This document shows, piece by piece, positions 8,949 to 17,252 of a DNA stretch of 64,000 bases. The translations under genes and the position numbers were made by a program. The stretch lies in NCBI RefSeq assembly GCF_002975205.1, contig NZ_PCOC01000003.1:205405-269404 (forward strand), given 5' to 3'. The notes under the pieces were generated by a model that was given only the letters and a program-made list of their open reading frames with translations, was not told where the DNA came from and searched no databases. Origin of the DNA: Ochrobactrum vermis. Its GTDB lineage: Bacteria > Pseudomonadota > Alphaproteobacteria > Rhizobiales > Rhizobiaceae. Every line of letters begins with the position of its first letter. The stretch's first letter is position 1.

Positions 8949-9758
8949 CTAATTCGTCTTGCGGTTTTCTTTCTTCAATGAATTCCGCAGCGCATCCATA
9001 ATGTTGATGACATTCCCACCGGATGGTTCTTCTTTGGCTTTCCGTTTAGTCTTGGGAGCCTTCTTCAGGGACTTCTTTTTGTCTGCGATGATGTCGAGCA
9101 ACTGTTCCTGAACCGGGTCAGTAACCAGATCCGGCTTCCAGTCTCGTGTTTGTTTTTTGATTAGCCTTTCAATCAACGGCAAGGCATCGGGGTCCGCTTT
9201 ATCGTCGCCGATTCTCCCATAATATAAATCCTCATCGCGCACTTCGTCTCCATAACGCAAAGTCCAGAGAACGATCCCCTTGTCTCGCGGTTCCAGCATG
9301 ACAGCTCGTTCGCGACGGGAAAGAACCAGTCGCGATATTCCCACCTTGTTCTCAGCTTTCATCGCCTCACGGATGACCGCGAAAGCTTCCTCCCCAACTG
9401 GATCACTCGGGGTTAGATAATATGGGGTGTCCAGCCATATCCAGCCGATGCTCTCGCGGGGCGAGAACATTTCAATATCAATGGTCTTGGTGCTGTCGAG
9501 AGCAACGTTTTCAAGTTCATCGTCATCAAGAAGAACGTATTCGCCTTCTCCGCGTTCATAGCCCTTGGCCTCGTCTTCTTCCCTGACTTCCTTTCCCGTT
9601 ACAGCGTCGACATAACGACTGATGACACGATTCTGCGTTTGCCGGTTAAGGGTGTGAAAACGCACTTTCTCGCTATCCGAAGTAGCTGGCATCATCTCGA
9701 CAGGGCAGGTGACAAGAGAGAGTTTCAAGTATCCCTTCCAATAAGGACGAATAGCCAT
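8949..9758 (-). CDS. ku: Ku DNA end-binding protein (downstream copy)
   Basis: A 269-residue bacterial Ku homologue that binds double-strand ends and recruits LigD in non-homologous end joining. It starts MAIRPYWKGYLKLSLVTCPV, the typical beta-barrel opening, has the FHTLNRQT and YYLTPSD segments of the Ku core, and ends in a lysine-rich tail (KKKSLKKAPKTKRKAKEE) like the DNA-binding extension of bacterial Ku. It follows the other ku gene by 12 bp on the same strand and probably forms a heterodimer with it, as known for paired rhizobial Ku proteins. No ligD lies in the window. Confidence 0.92.
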   Translation of the reverse strand: MAIRPYWKGYLKLSLVTCPVEMMPATSDSEKVRFHTLNRQTQNRVISRYVDAVTGKEVREEDEAKGYERGEGEYVLLDDDELENVALDSTKTIDIEMFSPRESIGWIWLDTPYYLTPSDPVGEEAFAVIREAMKAENKVGISRLVLSRRERAVMLEPRDKGIVLWTLRYGDEVRDEDLYYGRIGDDKADPDALPLIERLIKKQTRDWKPDLVTDPVQEQLLDIIADKKKSLKKAPKTKRKAKEEPSGGNVINIMDALRNSLKKENRKTN

Positions 9759-9770
9759 TCCACGCCTCCG

Positions 9771-10661
9771 TTAGCTTGCGCGCCGCGTAGGCGTAGCAGA
9801 TTGTGGGGACTTCGACCCCGCCTTGGCCGTTTTTCGGCGAGCGGGTGAACGATCTGCATTTGCGGCGGTACGCTTCGCTTTCTTGGTGCTAACGCCTGCA
9901 CTTTCACGAAGAGCCTGAAGGAGTTCGCTCGGCTTGGACGCAACGGGAACCTTCTTCTTAGGCAGGCTTCGGCCTTCGATCTTCGCTTTCACCAGTTCAG
10001 CAACTGCATCCTCGTATCGATCATCGAATTTGCTCGCATCGAATTCGCCCGCCTTGGTGTTGATGATGTGTTCGGCGAGTTCCAGCATTTCGCCTTCGAT
10101 CTTGATGTCTGGAACATCGTCAAATGCTTTCTTGGCGGAGCGGACTTCGTAATCGAAGTTCAGGGTGGATGCAGTCAGCCCTTTTCCATGTGCTCGGATC
10201 AGTACGGTGCGCATGCGGCGGAACAGGACGGTGCGAGCTATGGCGGCAACCTCGGCTTTTTTCATACCGTCGCGCAAAAGCACAAAGGCCTCAGTGCCCA
10301 TTTTGTCTGGAGCTAGATAGTAAGGCTTGTCGAAATATGCCGTGTCTACCTGATCGCAAGGAATGAATGCTTCAACGCGGAGGGTTTTGTCGCTATCTGG
10401 AACCGCAGCTGCAACTTCCTCAGGTTCGAGAACCACATAGCGATGGTCATCTACCTCATATCCCTTAACCTGATCGTCTCTGTCGACTGGCTTGCCAGTT
10501 TCGCTGTCGACGAATTCGCGTCTCACGCGGTTTCCGGTCTTTCGATTGATGGTATGAAATGAGATTCGCTCGGATGTCGAGGCGGCTGTGTAGAGTGCCA
10601 CAGGGCAGGACACCTCTCCAAACTTGATGAAACCCTTCCAATTCGCCCTTGGCGCAACCAT
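9771..10661 (-). CDS. ku: Ku DNA end-binding protein (upstream copy)
   Basis: The second Ku paralogue has 296 residues from the ATG at 10661 (MVAPRANWKGFIKFGEVSCP); an upstream in-frame ATG at 10757 is less likely because GGGAG sits 8 bases before 10661 and the family starts here. It has the Ku core (YTAASTSERISFHTINRK, YYLAPDKMG, about residues 10-220) and a basic C-terminal extension rich in Lys, Ala and Arg. It is first in a two-gene ku operon and is preceded by a sequence matching the EcfG promoter consensus, suggesting that this end-joining pair is induced in the general stress response. Confidence 0.92.
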   Translation of the reverse strand: MVAPRANWKGFIKFGEVSCPVALYTAASTSERISFHTINRKTGNRVRREFVDSETGKPVDRDDQVKGYEVDDHRYVVLEPEEVAAAVPDSDKTLRVEAFIPCDQVDTAYFDKPYYLAPDKMGTEAFVLLRDGMKKAEVAAIARTVLFRRMRTVLIRAHGKGLTASTLNFDYEVRSAKKAFDDVPDIKIEGEMLELAEHIINTKAGEFDASKFDDRYEDAVAELVKAKIEGRSLPKKKVPVASKPSELLQALRESAGVSTKKAKRTAANADRSPARRKTAKAGSKSPQSATPTRRAS

Positions 10662-10714
10662 CTCGCATACTCCCAACGCAACCGCAGCGGTTAGTATTCT
10701 TGCAATCGAGTCCG

Positions 10715-10739
10715 AACGAATCACAGTCCGATTCGTTCC
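10715..10739 (-). promoter_or_regulatory. EcfG-type (general stress sigma) promoter upstream of ku pair
   Basis: On the minus strand GGAAC (10739-10735) is followed after exactly 16 bases by CGTT (10718-10715), the known GGAAC-N16/17-CGTT consensus of alphaproteobacterial EcfG/RpoE2. It lies about 55 bp before the ku start codon. Confidence 0.7.
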
Positions 10740-10781
10740 GGCTTTGGAGCGAATCATTCGAACACCGTTCTAATGGGAAAG

Positions 10782-10816
10782 AAAAAACCCCGACGCCCTT
10801 CCCGGAATCGTCGGGG
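10782..10816 (-). terminator. Intrinsic terminator, minus strand
   Basis: The stem CCCCGACG/CGTCGGGG (10788-10795 with 10809-10816) is followed on the minus strand by six T residues. It would end a minus-strand transcript coming from the 10.9-11.2 kb region and insulate the ku promoter. Confidence 0.75.
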
Positions 10817-10931
10817 CCGCGCTCGACAGATGAGGTGCATGTCCTTGCCGGGCGCTTCGTACGACCCGGCGAATAATTGGAAAGTTGCCCTGCCTAGGGA
10901 CGAGCAGGCAGGGATGCGCCATATCCCGGTG

Positions 10932-11171
10932 TTAAGTGAGTTTTTGGCGCTTGGCGGATGTCATCGCCACGTAGGAAACTGCGTCCGCGAGATTTTGTTC
11001 CGAATCATGCGAACGGATCATATTCCATAGTAGCAGCACGGCTAGTCTGAGCCTGCGGCGGTTGGACGTGCGGTCATGCTTTGACTTCAAGGGTGCGCCG
11101 CGGGTGTGAAGAGATTTCTCGAAAGCAATTACAAGGCGGTCCAGATGAAGCCCCGCCGTTGGATATCGCAT
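10932..11171 (-). CDS. Small hypothetical protein (duplicated-module copy 1)
   Basis: A 79-residue open frame of no recognised family and without a clear ribosome site. Its C-terminal half (SHDSEQNLADAVSYVAM) resembles residues read on the same strand near 12.7 kb (LLDAEQNVVASAVSNLAM), so the two regions descend from one ancestral unit. A minus-strand terminator follows. It may be a decayed gene rather than an active one. Confidence 0.35.
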   Translation of the reverse strand: MRYPTAGLHLDRLVIAFEKSLHTRGAPLKSKHDRTSNRRRLRLAVLLLWNMIRSHDSEQNLADAVSYVAMTSAKRQKLT

Positions 11172-11458
11172 GGTAAATTGTCAAGCAGGTAGCCGCAATT
11201 GTTCCACTTCCCGAGGAAGAGACTGAGAAACCAATCAGCAATTTTGGGACATCAGGCGGGCTTTTCGCTTGATACGTCATTCAGGCTAATCAATCGTCCT
11301 TCGCCACCGAAGCATACATCCTCGTTGCAAAAAGCCCCTTTCATGTACTTGAGGCCGAACGACCTGAAACTGACGATGTCTTCTGGGCGAAATCAATTGC
11401 AGTTTACGAGCTGCCGAGCCACTTTTGAAGTTTCGGAAGCCGAACGCCTCCGCACTCG

Positions 11459-11623
11459 CTAATTGTGTACCCTTTCGGCTTGCCAGATTTTACCGCAAAG
11501 GTTGCGTCTCACCAGAATATTGGCCATTTCTGCTATCTCGCCCGTCCAATGTTGGGGAATAGACGCGAGATATAGTGCGTTCAGTACACGGAGTTGGTCC
11601 GGCGTAAGGGGCTTATAAGGCAT
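11459..11623 (-). CDS. Small hypothetical protein
   Basis: A 54-residue frame from the ATG at 11623 (MPYKPLTPDQLRVLNALYLAS), basic and partly amphipathic, with no recognised domain. A longer frame from 11752 exists, but its first 43 residues overlap the divergent 11692 gene and look non-coding. It is divergent from that gene and may share its promoter region. Confidence 0.5.
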   Translation of the reverse strand: MPYKPLTPDQLRVLNALYLASIPQHWTGEIAEMANILVRRNLCGKIWQAERVHN

Positions 11624-11691
11624 GGTTCGATTCCAAGTAATAGCGCTAATGACCGTCGTTGAGAACGATATTTCAACAGAAGGAGAGAAAG

Positions 11692-11859
11692 ATGGCTGTG
11701 AGCAATCTCGAGAAAGAAGTCGATCTGGTTTTGGGGAAAATTCGCGATTCAAATCTGCGGCTTGCTACAGGAAGGTTACTGATTCACTTTGTTGGTGAGA
11801 TAAAAAGTCTTCAGACGTCGGTAGACGAACTAAGAAGTGAGCTCCGTCGCCTTCAATAG
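11692..11859 (+). CDS. Small coiled-coil protein
   Basis: A 55-residue protein starting at an ATG preceded by AGGAGAG. It consists of two charged amphipathic helices (NLEKEVDLVLGKI; GEIKSLQTSVDELRSELRRL), the second with a heptad pattern, so it probably dimerises. It has no recognised family. It is followed by a strong GC-rich hairpin at 11926-11964. Confidence 0.55.
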   Translation: MAVSNLEKEVDLVLGKIRDSNLRLATGRLLIHFVGEIKSLQTSVDELRSELRRLQ

Positions 11860-11925
11860 TAGCTCAAACAACGGGAAGTGGAATTCCGCGATGCATTGGT
11901 TTAAGAAAACCGGATTCCGCTAAGG

Positions 11926-11964
11926 GAGCCTCGGCGCTCTTCCCTAAACCGAACGCCGAGGCTC
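11926..11964 (+). terminator. GC-rich hairpin, probable terminator
   Basis: GAGCCTCGGCG (11926-11936) pairs perfectly with CGCCGAGGCTC (11954-11964). The downstream T-tract is weak, so it may also act as an RNA-stabilising or attenuating stem after the small coiled-coil gene. Confidence 0.55.
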
Positions 11965-12084
11965 TTACACCAGTCCACCGTTGTTGTTATCGAGGCTTGG
12001 TGTAATACAAATATTAGGGCGTCCCAGCTTCTGGGCAACAGAAATGTTTTGAAAGGATGGACATTTCCAAGGAGCATAGGCTTT

Positions 12085-12276
12085 CTATTCGGCTGTCTCG
12101 GCAAACTCCAATCGTGCAAGAAGATCAGAGAACAACTCGGTGTTTTCTTTGCTGAACGTTGTGTTCAGTTGCCTTCTCAATGTGTTTGCAAATGCATCGG
12201 ACGGTTCCATGTGTGGCGCATGAAACCTTGATGCAACTCGTCGAACGGGAATTTTCAGGTCTATTCGTTCGGGCAT
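12085..12276 (-). CDS. NepR-like anti-sigma factor (divergent)
   Basis: A 63-residue protein, within the size range of NepR, which holds the EcfG sigma factor until PhyR releases it. The segment from residue 29 (FANTLRRQLNTTF) through FSDLLARLE follows the NepR core pattern (G/N-x-x-LR-x-x-Y/F ... F-x-x-LL-x-x-LE), but the usual Pro-Asp-Arg before the LL motif is absent. It lies 33 bp downstream of an EcfG-type promoter and within 5 kb of an HWE kinase. The assignment is by eye from a short match, so it could also be an unrelated small helical protein. Confidence 0.5.
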   Translation of the reverse strand: MPERIDLKIPVRRVASRFHAPHMEPSDAFANTLRRQLNTTFSKENTELFSDLLARLEFAETAE

Positions 12277-12308
12277 GGTCCTAGCCTGTCAGATTTTGTT
12301 TGTGCACG

Positions 12309-12333
12309 AACCAATTGCAGCTGAACTTGTTCC
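12309..12333 (-). promoter_or_regulatory. EcfG-type promoter upstream of NepR-like gene
   Basis: On the minus strand GGAAC (12333-12329), 16 bases, then GGTT (12312-12309): one base off the GGAAC-N16-CGTT consensus. It is 33 bp before the ATG at 12276. Confidence 0.55.
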
Positions 12334-12343
12334 GTGCTCAATA

Positions 12344-12637
12344 TCAGCGCCCGACAGGTCTCTCAACCTGCCGGCCTGCGCTTAGCAAATGAGGTGCACG
12401 CCTTTGCCTCGCGCTATCACTCGAGTGTCCTACTTCCCGAGCGAATAGATTGGTGAAGAGACGACGGGCTCGTAGTCCCGCTTTCTTTGCTGTCGCGAGA
12501 AATGCGGCGCGAAGGTGGCTGGGTTTACCATCGATGTCGGCCAGACAGGATGCGACCGCTTTCCAGTACTTTTCGCGGCAGCCTTTGTGCGGCCAACTCT
12601 CGAACAGACAATGAGCAGCCATAGATGTGTCGGTCAC
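12344..12637 (-). CDS. DUF982-like small protein
   Basis: A 97-residue frame whose first 60 residues (AAHCLFESWPHKGC, AVASCLADIDGKPS, LRAAFLATAKKAGL) match the pattern of the rhizobial DUF982 family, which has a central W-P motif and a C-terminal A-R-x-x-F-x-x-A-A helix. DUF982 function is unknown. The N-terminal strand usually found before the helices is missing or lies in another frame, so this copy may be truncated or frameshifted. The tail after residue 65 is not family-like. Confidence 0.45.
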   Translation of the reverse strand: MTDTSMAAHCLFESWPHKGCREKYWKAVASCLADIDGKPSHLRAAFLATAKKAGLRARRLFTNLFAREVGHSSDSARQRRAPHLLSAGRQVERPVGR

Positions 12638-12861
12638 GGAAAATGCCCTGCCTCTGGAATATAAGGCAGAGCAGCGTCAGCGACGTCTGTCGTGCTGGTC
12701 GAGCTGAGCTGGCGCGGCAGTGCATTGCCAGGTTAGAAACTGCGCTCGCGACGACGTTTTGTTCCGCGTCAAGTAAATGGGTCATATTCTGCGGGAGCTG
12801 AGGAATCACCTCGACCGGATCCGTTATTGTTTGCGGCTGGAGACAACTGGTTCGCGTGGCG

Positions 12862-13083
12862 TCAGTTATATCTCTGGTGCGCCAGACGTGCGGCTAGCTC
12901 ACAGATATACCATTGGTCTCTCAGCCCACTCTCGTACAGCATGATGATACCTGATGCTAATTCCGACGGAGAGTAATTGCGATCACTTTCCTCAAGCATA
13001 ATGGCCGCATTGCTAAAGCAGCTACGCATGAAATTGACTTCCAGCGGATTGTAAATGCGGCTCGCTTCGTTGAAAAGCGGCAT
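12862..13083 (-). CDS. Small conserved hypothetical protein
   Basis: At 73 residues, from an ATG with GAGAGG seven bases upstream. It begins MPLFNEASRIYNP and is largely helical (LEVNFMRSCFSNAAIML, LASGIIMLYESGL). It appears to be a genuine gene, similar in layout to short rhizobial proteins of unknown function. It lies 22 bp downstream of the Nudix gene on the same strand, so it is probably co-transcribed from the same stress promoter. Confidence 0.6.
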   Translation of the reverse strand: MPLFNEASRIYNPLEVNFMRSCFSNAAIMLEESDRNYSPSELASGIIMLYESGLRDQWYICELAARLAHQRYN

Positions 13084-13105
13084 GTCAGCCTCTCTTTAGC
13101 TTTCG

Positions 13106-13627
13106 CTAGTAGAAGCCCCCAACAACCCATTTGTCCGTCCTTACGCATATTTCCCAGCTGGAACCCGTTCGAGCGCGATTGCTATCTAGCAACCCGATAA
13201 GGCTCACAAGTTCTGGTTCATCGACAAGTAGTTGGGCCTCGTCTGTAGATAGCCATTTACGATAACGCTCATCCTGCTCCCGCCAGCAAGGTAATTCCTG
13301 GAGAACAAAGAGAGGAAAGACGCTTACTTTGACCGGGATAAATACGCTCTTTAGTCGTTTCCAATAGAAAAAGTGACCTATAATGCCGGGCGCGAGAATA
13401 CCTTCAAGCCCCGCTTCTTCCAGTGCTTCCACACGGGCTGATTCAGCCAGGCTTTTCCTTTTCATTGGCCAACCCTTCGGCAGGGTAAATCGCCTCGTAT
13501 TGCGGGTTGTAAGAAGTAAGATTTCTAACCGCCCATTTTCAAAACGATAAGGAAGTGCGGCGGCCTGTTCGAGTTCCGTGCCTGCCTTTGCCTTTCGGAT
13601 ACCATTTTTCCATTTTCTCGAGCTCAT
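13106..13627 (-). CDS. Nudix hydrolase with degenerate Nudix box
   Basis: A 173-residue protein of the diphosphoinositol-polyphosphate phosphohydrolase-like Nudix branch (LPKGWPMKRKSLAESA). The Nudix box consensus is Gx5Ex7REUxEExGU; here the first Glu is Lys and the Arg of REU is Val (VEALEEAG), while the metal-binding EExG remains. Activity may be altered. An EcfG-type promoter lies 27-51 bp upstream, and a small helical gene follows 22 bp downstream. Clean-up of damaged nucleotides under stress would fit the setting but is inference. Confidence 0.82.
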   Translation of the reverse strand: MSSRKWKNGIRKAKAGTELEQAAALPYRFENGRLEILLLTTRNTRRFTLPKGWPMKRKSLAESARVEALEEAGLEGILAPGIIGHFFYWKRLKSVFIPVKVSVFPLFVLQELPCWREQDERYRKWLSTDEAQLLVDEPELVSLIGLLDSNRARTGSSWEICVRTDKWVVGGFY

Positions 13628-13653
13628 AGTAGCTGCCCTTGTGAAAGCTACCC

Positions 13654-13678
13654 AACCTTAACTCTTCTCATCTGTTCC
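13654..13678 (-). promoter_or_regulatory. EcfG-type promoter upstream of Nudix gene
   Basis: On the minus strand GGAAC (13678-13674), 16 bases, then GGTT (13657-13654), the same near-consensus spacing as the promoter before the NepR-like gene, 27 bp from the Nudix start codon. Confidence 0.55.
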
Positions 13679-13686
13679 CAAATCAT

Positions 13687-13815
13687 CTGACGCGAGAGCG
13701 GATACGCCGAAAGGTCTACCGTTCACGCAATGAAGTTCACCAGGACGTGTTCAACTACCTTGAAATGTTTTACAACCCGAAACGCAAACACGTCGGGCAT
13801 GCAGGGAAAAAGCCG
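13687..13815 (+). pseudogene. IS3-family OrfB C-terminal remnant
   Basis: The + strand reads RIRRKVYRSRNEVHQDVFNY and then LEMFYNPKRKH, the conserved C-terminal stretch of IS3-type transposases ending in the YNPKRRH motif, then drifts into unrelated sequence. Only about 40 codons survive. It is in the same orientation as the OrfA at 7.5 kb, but whether both came from one element cannot be judged. Confidence 0.75.
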
Positions 13816-14014
13816 CTGATCTTAATATTCAAGCGTAAAGGTATAGGACAGACCATTGGTCCAATTCTTGCTTCACTGGCGGATGAATGTTTTTAGTGCT
13901 CGTGCTACGCGCAGAAGAGCTCTCTAGCTTGAGCGGGGCGCGCACGCTCATTTTAGGGACGGTCGGATCTCTTTCATTCGTTCACCTCCAGACCTTGGAA
14001 GAGAACGGCGTCAT

Positions 14015-14251
14015 TTAGGCTGGCCACGTAAGTTTGGCATCAAATCGCCGCACCTCATCGAGCAATCCTTTTTCATTTTTAAGAAAACGGACATTCCATC
14101 CGGCCGGTTGTTCTGCATTGCGCCAGATGTTTGTGTGGCATAGCGACTGAATGAACAGCATTAAGGACAGAACAAAATTATGGGCTTCCTTGAATACTAG
14201 AGGCTCTCGGCCAAAATTTATCGTAGAATAAATTTGGAGGAAATTGTTCAT
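14015..14251 (-). CDS. Hypothetical protein, doubtful
   Basis: A 78-residue frame divergent from the FAD oxidoreductase; its ATG overlaps that gene's start region. The C-terminal part (LKNEKGLLDEVRRFDAKL) looks like a real amphipathic helix, but there is no clear ribosome site and no recognised family. It may be a remnant. Confidence 0.3.
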   Translation of the reverse strand: MNNFLQIYSTINFGREPLVFKEAHNFVLSLMLFIQSLCHTNIWRNAEQPAGWNVRFLKNEKGLLDEVRRFDAKLTWPA

Positions 14252-15479
14252 GCCCGATCATGATGCAGCAACTCGAAAAGACGACCTTCGAACTGGCATT
14301 CCATTCTGGATAAAAACACCAAATTCAACCGTTCATGCAGAAACCCATCTTCCTCGTAGGGCCTTTGATGTAATCGTCGTCGGAGCAGGTATCTCGGGAG
14401 CACTGACGGCAGAAGCGTTGACGCGCAGGGGAAAAAGCGTGTTGATTGTTGATCGGCGTCCTCCGGCACGCGGCTCGACATCAGCCTCGACAGCAATGAT
14501 CCAACATGAGATCGACGTCCCCCTGAGCCGACTATGCCGGAAGATTGGTGAGAACAAAGCTAATGCTGCCTGGTTAAGATCAGCGCAGGCCGTTCGTGAC
14601 CTGATTGATTTGTCGGGCGCGCTCGAGCTCAATTGCCAAATGCATGCAAAGTCAGCGCTTTATCTGGCTGGCGATGAGATGGGAGCGAAAGCGCTTGCCA
14701 ATGAGGCCGCTGCGCGCAACAAAATTGGTATTAGCGCCAGTTACCTCAGTCACAAAGTCCTCTTAGAGCGCTTTGGATTGAACCGCCCCGCAGCAATTTT
14801 GTCGAACATTTCTGCATCAGCCAATCCCGCGCAACTTACCGCAGGGTTGTTGCGCAGGGTTCTAACCCGCAATGCCCGGATCGTTTCGCCCGTCGAGATT
14901 ACGGATGTGGCAGAGCTGCCTTCAGGCGTCGCCTTGGCAACTCGTCGAGGAGAAGTTCTGGTTGCTGAACATGCCGTATTTTGCACCGGCTACGAATATC
15001 TGCCTCAAATGGAGGCGAAATCGCACAGTATCACATCGACCTGGGCGTTAGCTGCGAAACCTTCGCGAAACGTGCCATCTTGGCTATGTGATATGCTCAT
15101 CTGGGAGGCAGCAGATCCCTACCTTTATCTGAGAACCGATGAATTTGGACGTATTATCGCCGGTGGCGAGGACGAACAGGCAAAAAATAGCAATGAGGAT
15201 CCCAAGAAACTCGGAGATAAGGCGGCAATCATCATTCGTAAGCTGGAAGATCTCATCGGGATGACGATTGATAGGCCGGACTATGTCTGGTCGGCTCCAT
15301 TCGGCGTCACACAGGACGGTTTGCCGATCATCGACCGAGTTCCCGGTTACGAGCGCATTTTTACCGCTTTGGGCTTCGGTGGCAACGGCATCACCTTCGC
15401 GATGATTGCAGCTCAAAATATCACAGCCGCCATAACAGGCGAGACAGTTCCTGACACAGAACTCTTCCGATATCGCTGA
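14250..15479 (+). CDS. FAD-dependent amino-acid oxidase-type oxidoreductase
   Basis: A 409-residue flavoprotein of the DAO (D-amino-acid oxidase/glycine oxidase) family. The ADP-binding fold is clear at residues 38-70 (DVIVVGAGISGALTAEAL, then VLIVDRRPPARGSTS), and the C-terminal FAD-contacting segment has GLPIIDRVPG and LGFGGNGITF. The ATG at 14250 is chosen because GGAGG lies nine bases upstream; the in-frame TTG at 14244 is too close. The substrate is unknown, probably an amine or amino acid. It is monocistronic in the stress island. Confidence 0.88.
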   Translation: MPDHDAATRKDDLRTGIPFWIKTPNSTVHAETHLPRRAFDVIVVGAGISGALTAEALTRRGKSVLIVDRRPPARGSTSASTAMIQHEIDVPLSRLCRKIGENKANAAWLRSAQAVRDLIDLSGALELNCQMHAKSALYLAGDEMGAKALANEAAARNKIGISASYLSHKVLLERFGLNRPAAILSNISASANPAQLTAGLLRRVLTRNARIVSPVEITDVAELPSGVALATRRGEVLVAEHAVFCTGYEYLPQMEAKSHSITSTWALAAKPSRNVPSWLCDMLIWEAADPYLYLRTDEFGRIIAGGEDEQAKNSNEDPKKLGDKAAIIIRKLEDLIGMTIDRPDYVWSAPFGVTQDGLPIIDRVPGYERIFTALGFGGNGITFAMIAAQNITAAITGETVPDTELFRYR

Positions 15480-15605
15480 TCCATAAATCAAGCGATGATA
15501 CAGACTACGAGCCTTTCACATCTGGACCGAGGGAAATGGAAGCCGGTTGCGCCTTACGTGTTGATTTGCATTGATTGTCCGCCAAGGATGCCACGATATC
15601 GCACC

Positions 15606-16682
15606 CTATTCGGGAAACGCTTTTGGAAGTGAAATTGATATTTTGAGGGTCTGCTCCACCCACAATCGATCAAGATCTGCGTTCAAGGCCGACACCAGTG
15701 CCCTTTCCAGCCTCGTACCGAATCCCTCGTTCGATTGGTCATCATGATGATCATTACCTGTTTCAAGCCAACTAATGAAAATAGTGTCAGACGACTCTTG
15801 AATATCTATGGAAAGCTCGCGTTCAGAACTCGCTAATGCACCGTGCTTGGCAGCATTTGTTGTCAGTTCGTGCAAAAGTAGCGAGAGATTTGTCAGCGAC
15901 TTTCCGATGATAGCAGGATCATGGCCAGTGATATGAAAATTGTTCTCACTATAAGGTTCCAGAATGGTACGTAACAAGTTCTGCAACGGGACCGGAGAAA
16001 TTGCTGCATCGGCATCATCCCATGTCGGCATCGTCAGTTCATGCGCCCTGGCAAGTGCAGCCAATCTCGCCTGAACCACCTCACGAAGCTCATCAACCTG
16101 CGTAGCCGATCTTGCGCTCAATGAAACGATACCGTTGGCCAGAGCGAACAAATTTTTTACGCGGTGACGCATTTCTCCCATATGGAGCTTTTGTTGGCTT
16201 TGAGCCTGCAAGCGCTCGCTGATGTCGCGTGCTATTTTTGACGCACCAACAATAACGCCGTTTGCGTTTCGAATAGGTGAGATTGTCAATGAAATATCAA
16301 TCAGCGTACCATCTTTTCGCTTCCGAACTGTTTCGAAATGATCGACTCTGTTTCCCTTTCGTATTTCGCTTAGAATAGCTGGTTCTTCGTCAAGCCGATC
16401 TTCTGGTATCAAGATCGTGACCGGCTTTCCGATTACTTCCTCCGCATGATAAACGAATAAGCGCTCGGCACCTCTATTCCAGCTTCTAATAATGCCATTC
16501 AGATCCTTGCTAACGATGGCGTCGTCTGAACCGTCGACAATTGCAGCGAGCCAATCCCGTGGATCGAGATCGGTTTCGCCGAGTTGGGATTGTGAAGCAG
16601 GTGTTACCGACAACAAAATGCGATGTTTAGCGTAAGTCGAACAAAGCCGATCGGAGCCAACTTGGTCTTTATGTTTTTCCAT
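15606..16682 (-). CDS. PAS-domain HWE-family sensor histidine kinase
   Basis: A 358-residue cytosolic sensor without membrane segments. A PAS domain covers about residues 41-160 (IVDGSDDAIVSKDLNGIIRS, GASKIARDISERLQ), then an HWE/HisKA_2-type H-box with His173 in MRHRVKNLFA, and an ATPase part with HELTTNAAKHGAL and a W-x-E motif (SWLETG) at about residues 260-300. Kinases of this class often feed PhyR in the general stress response, which suits the EcfG-type promoters and NepR-like gene nearby. No cognate response regulator is seen in the window. Confidence 0.9.
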   Translation of the reverse strand: MEKHKDQVGSDRLCSTYAKHRILLSVTPASQSQLGETDLDPRDWLAAIVDGSDDAIVSKDLNGIIRSWNRGAERLFVYHAEEVIGKPVTILIPEDRLDEEPAILSEIRKGNRVDHFETVRKRKDGTLIDISLTISPIRNANGVIVGASKIARDISERLQAQSQQKLHMGEMRHRVKNLFALANGIVSLSARSATQVDELREVVQARLAALARAHELTMPTWDDADAAISPVPLQNLLRTILEPYSENNFHITGHDPAIIGKSLTNLSLLLHELTTNAAKHGALASSERELSIDIQESSDTIFISWLETGNDHHDDQSNEGFGTRLERALVSALNADLDRLWVEQTLKISISLPKAFPE

Positions 16683-17250
16683 CGTACTCCGCCCATTCTA
16701 AAGTCATGAAAAGATAATAATTGATCGGAACACGATATCAATTCCCTAGATCCACGTAGTGCGTGAAGTGTTTTACCTTATTCAAATTCTGGATAATCGC
16801 CCGCCATTCCGGTTCTTCTCCTATCGATGTGATCAACTGTTCACTGCTAAATAGCGCTATTTCGCGTGACGAGCACCATGATATGCGTTCATCGGTCTTT
16901 AGCGGTACATTAAAGGACTAATTCTTGACCGTCAGTACGGGCCGTGTTCTGATTGCAATTGCAAATGGGCGTCCGAGCCATCCGCTGCCGAATTCATGCT
17001 TTCGTCTGGTTGGCTACCAAGTGGACGTTAAAGGTTCTGATTGCCAGTCAAGAACGCCGACATAATTCGGTCGAATAGGACGGACTGATCTTGTTGAGGT
17101 CTCCATCCATGTTTTATATGAGCGCGAAATGCCTCAATAGGTGGTTCGGCCACCACTAAGATCAGACGTTGCTGCTGTGGTGTATGAGTTTTCTTCCGAA
17201 AGCATCCAGGCAACCATAGAATGCACTAACTGTCGTTCAACCACAGCTGA
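16683..17250. other. Non-coding stretch upstream of kinase
   Basis: About 570 bp without a credible gene. Short frames (for example minus 17028-17213) have no ribosome site or family pattern. It is probably eroded sequence bordering the IS remnants. Confidence 0.5.
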
Positions 17251-17252
17251 CC

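Noticed and set aside
11901..12119. Minus-strand 72-residue frame
   Set aside because: It crosses the GC-rich hairpin at 11926-11964 and overlaps the NepR-like gene; poor start context.
17028..17213. Minus-strand 61-residue frame
   Set aside because: No ribosome site or family pattern; it lies in eroded DNA next to IS fragments.
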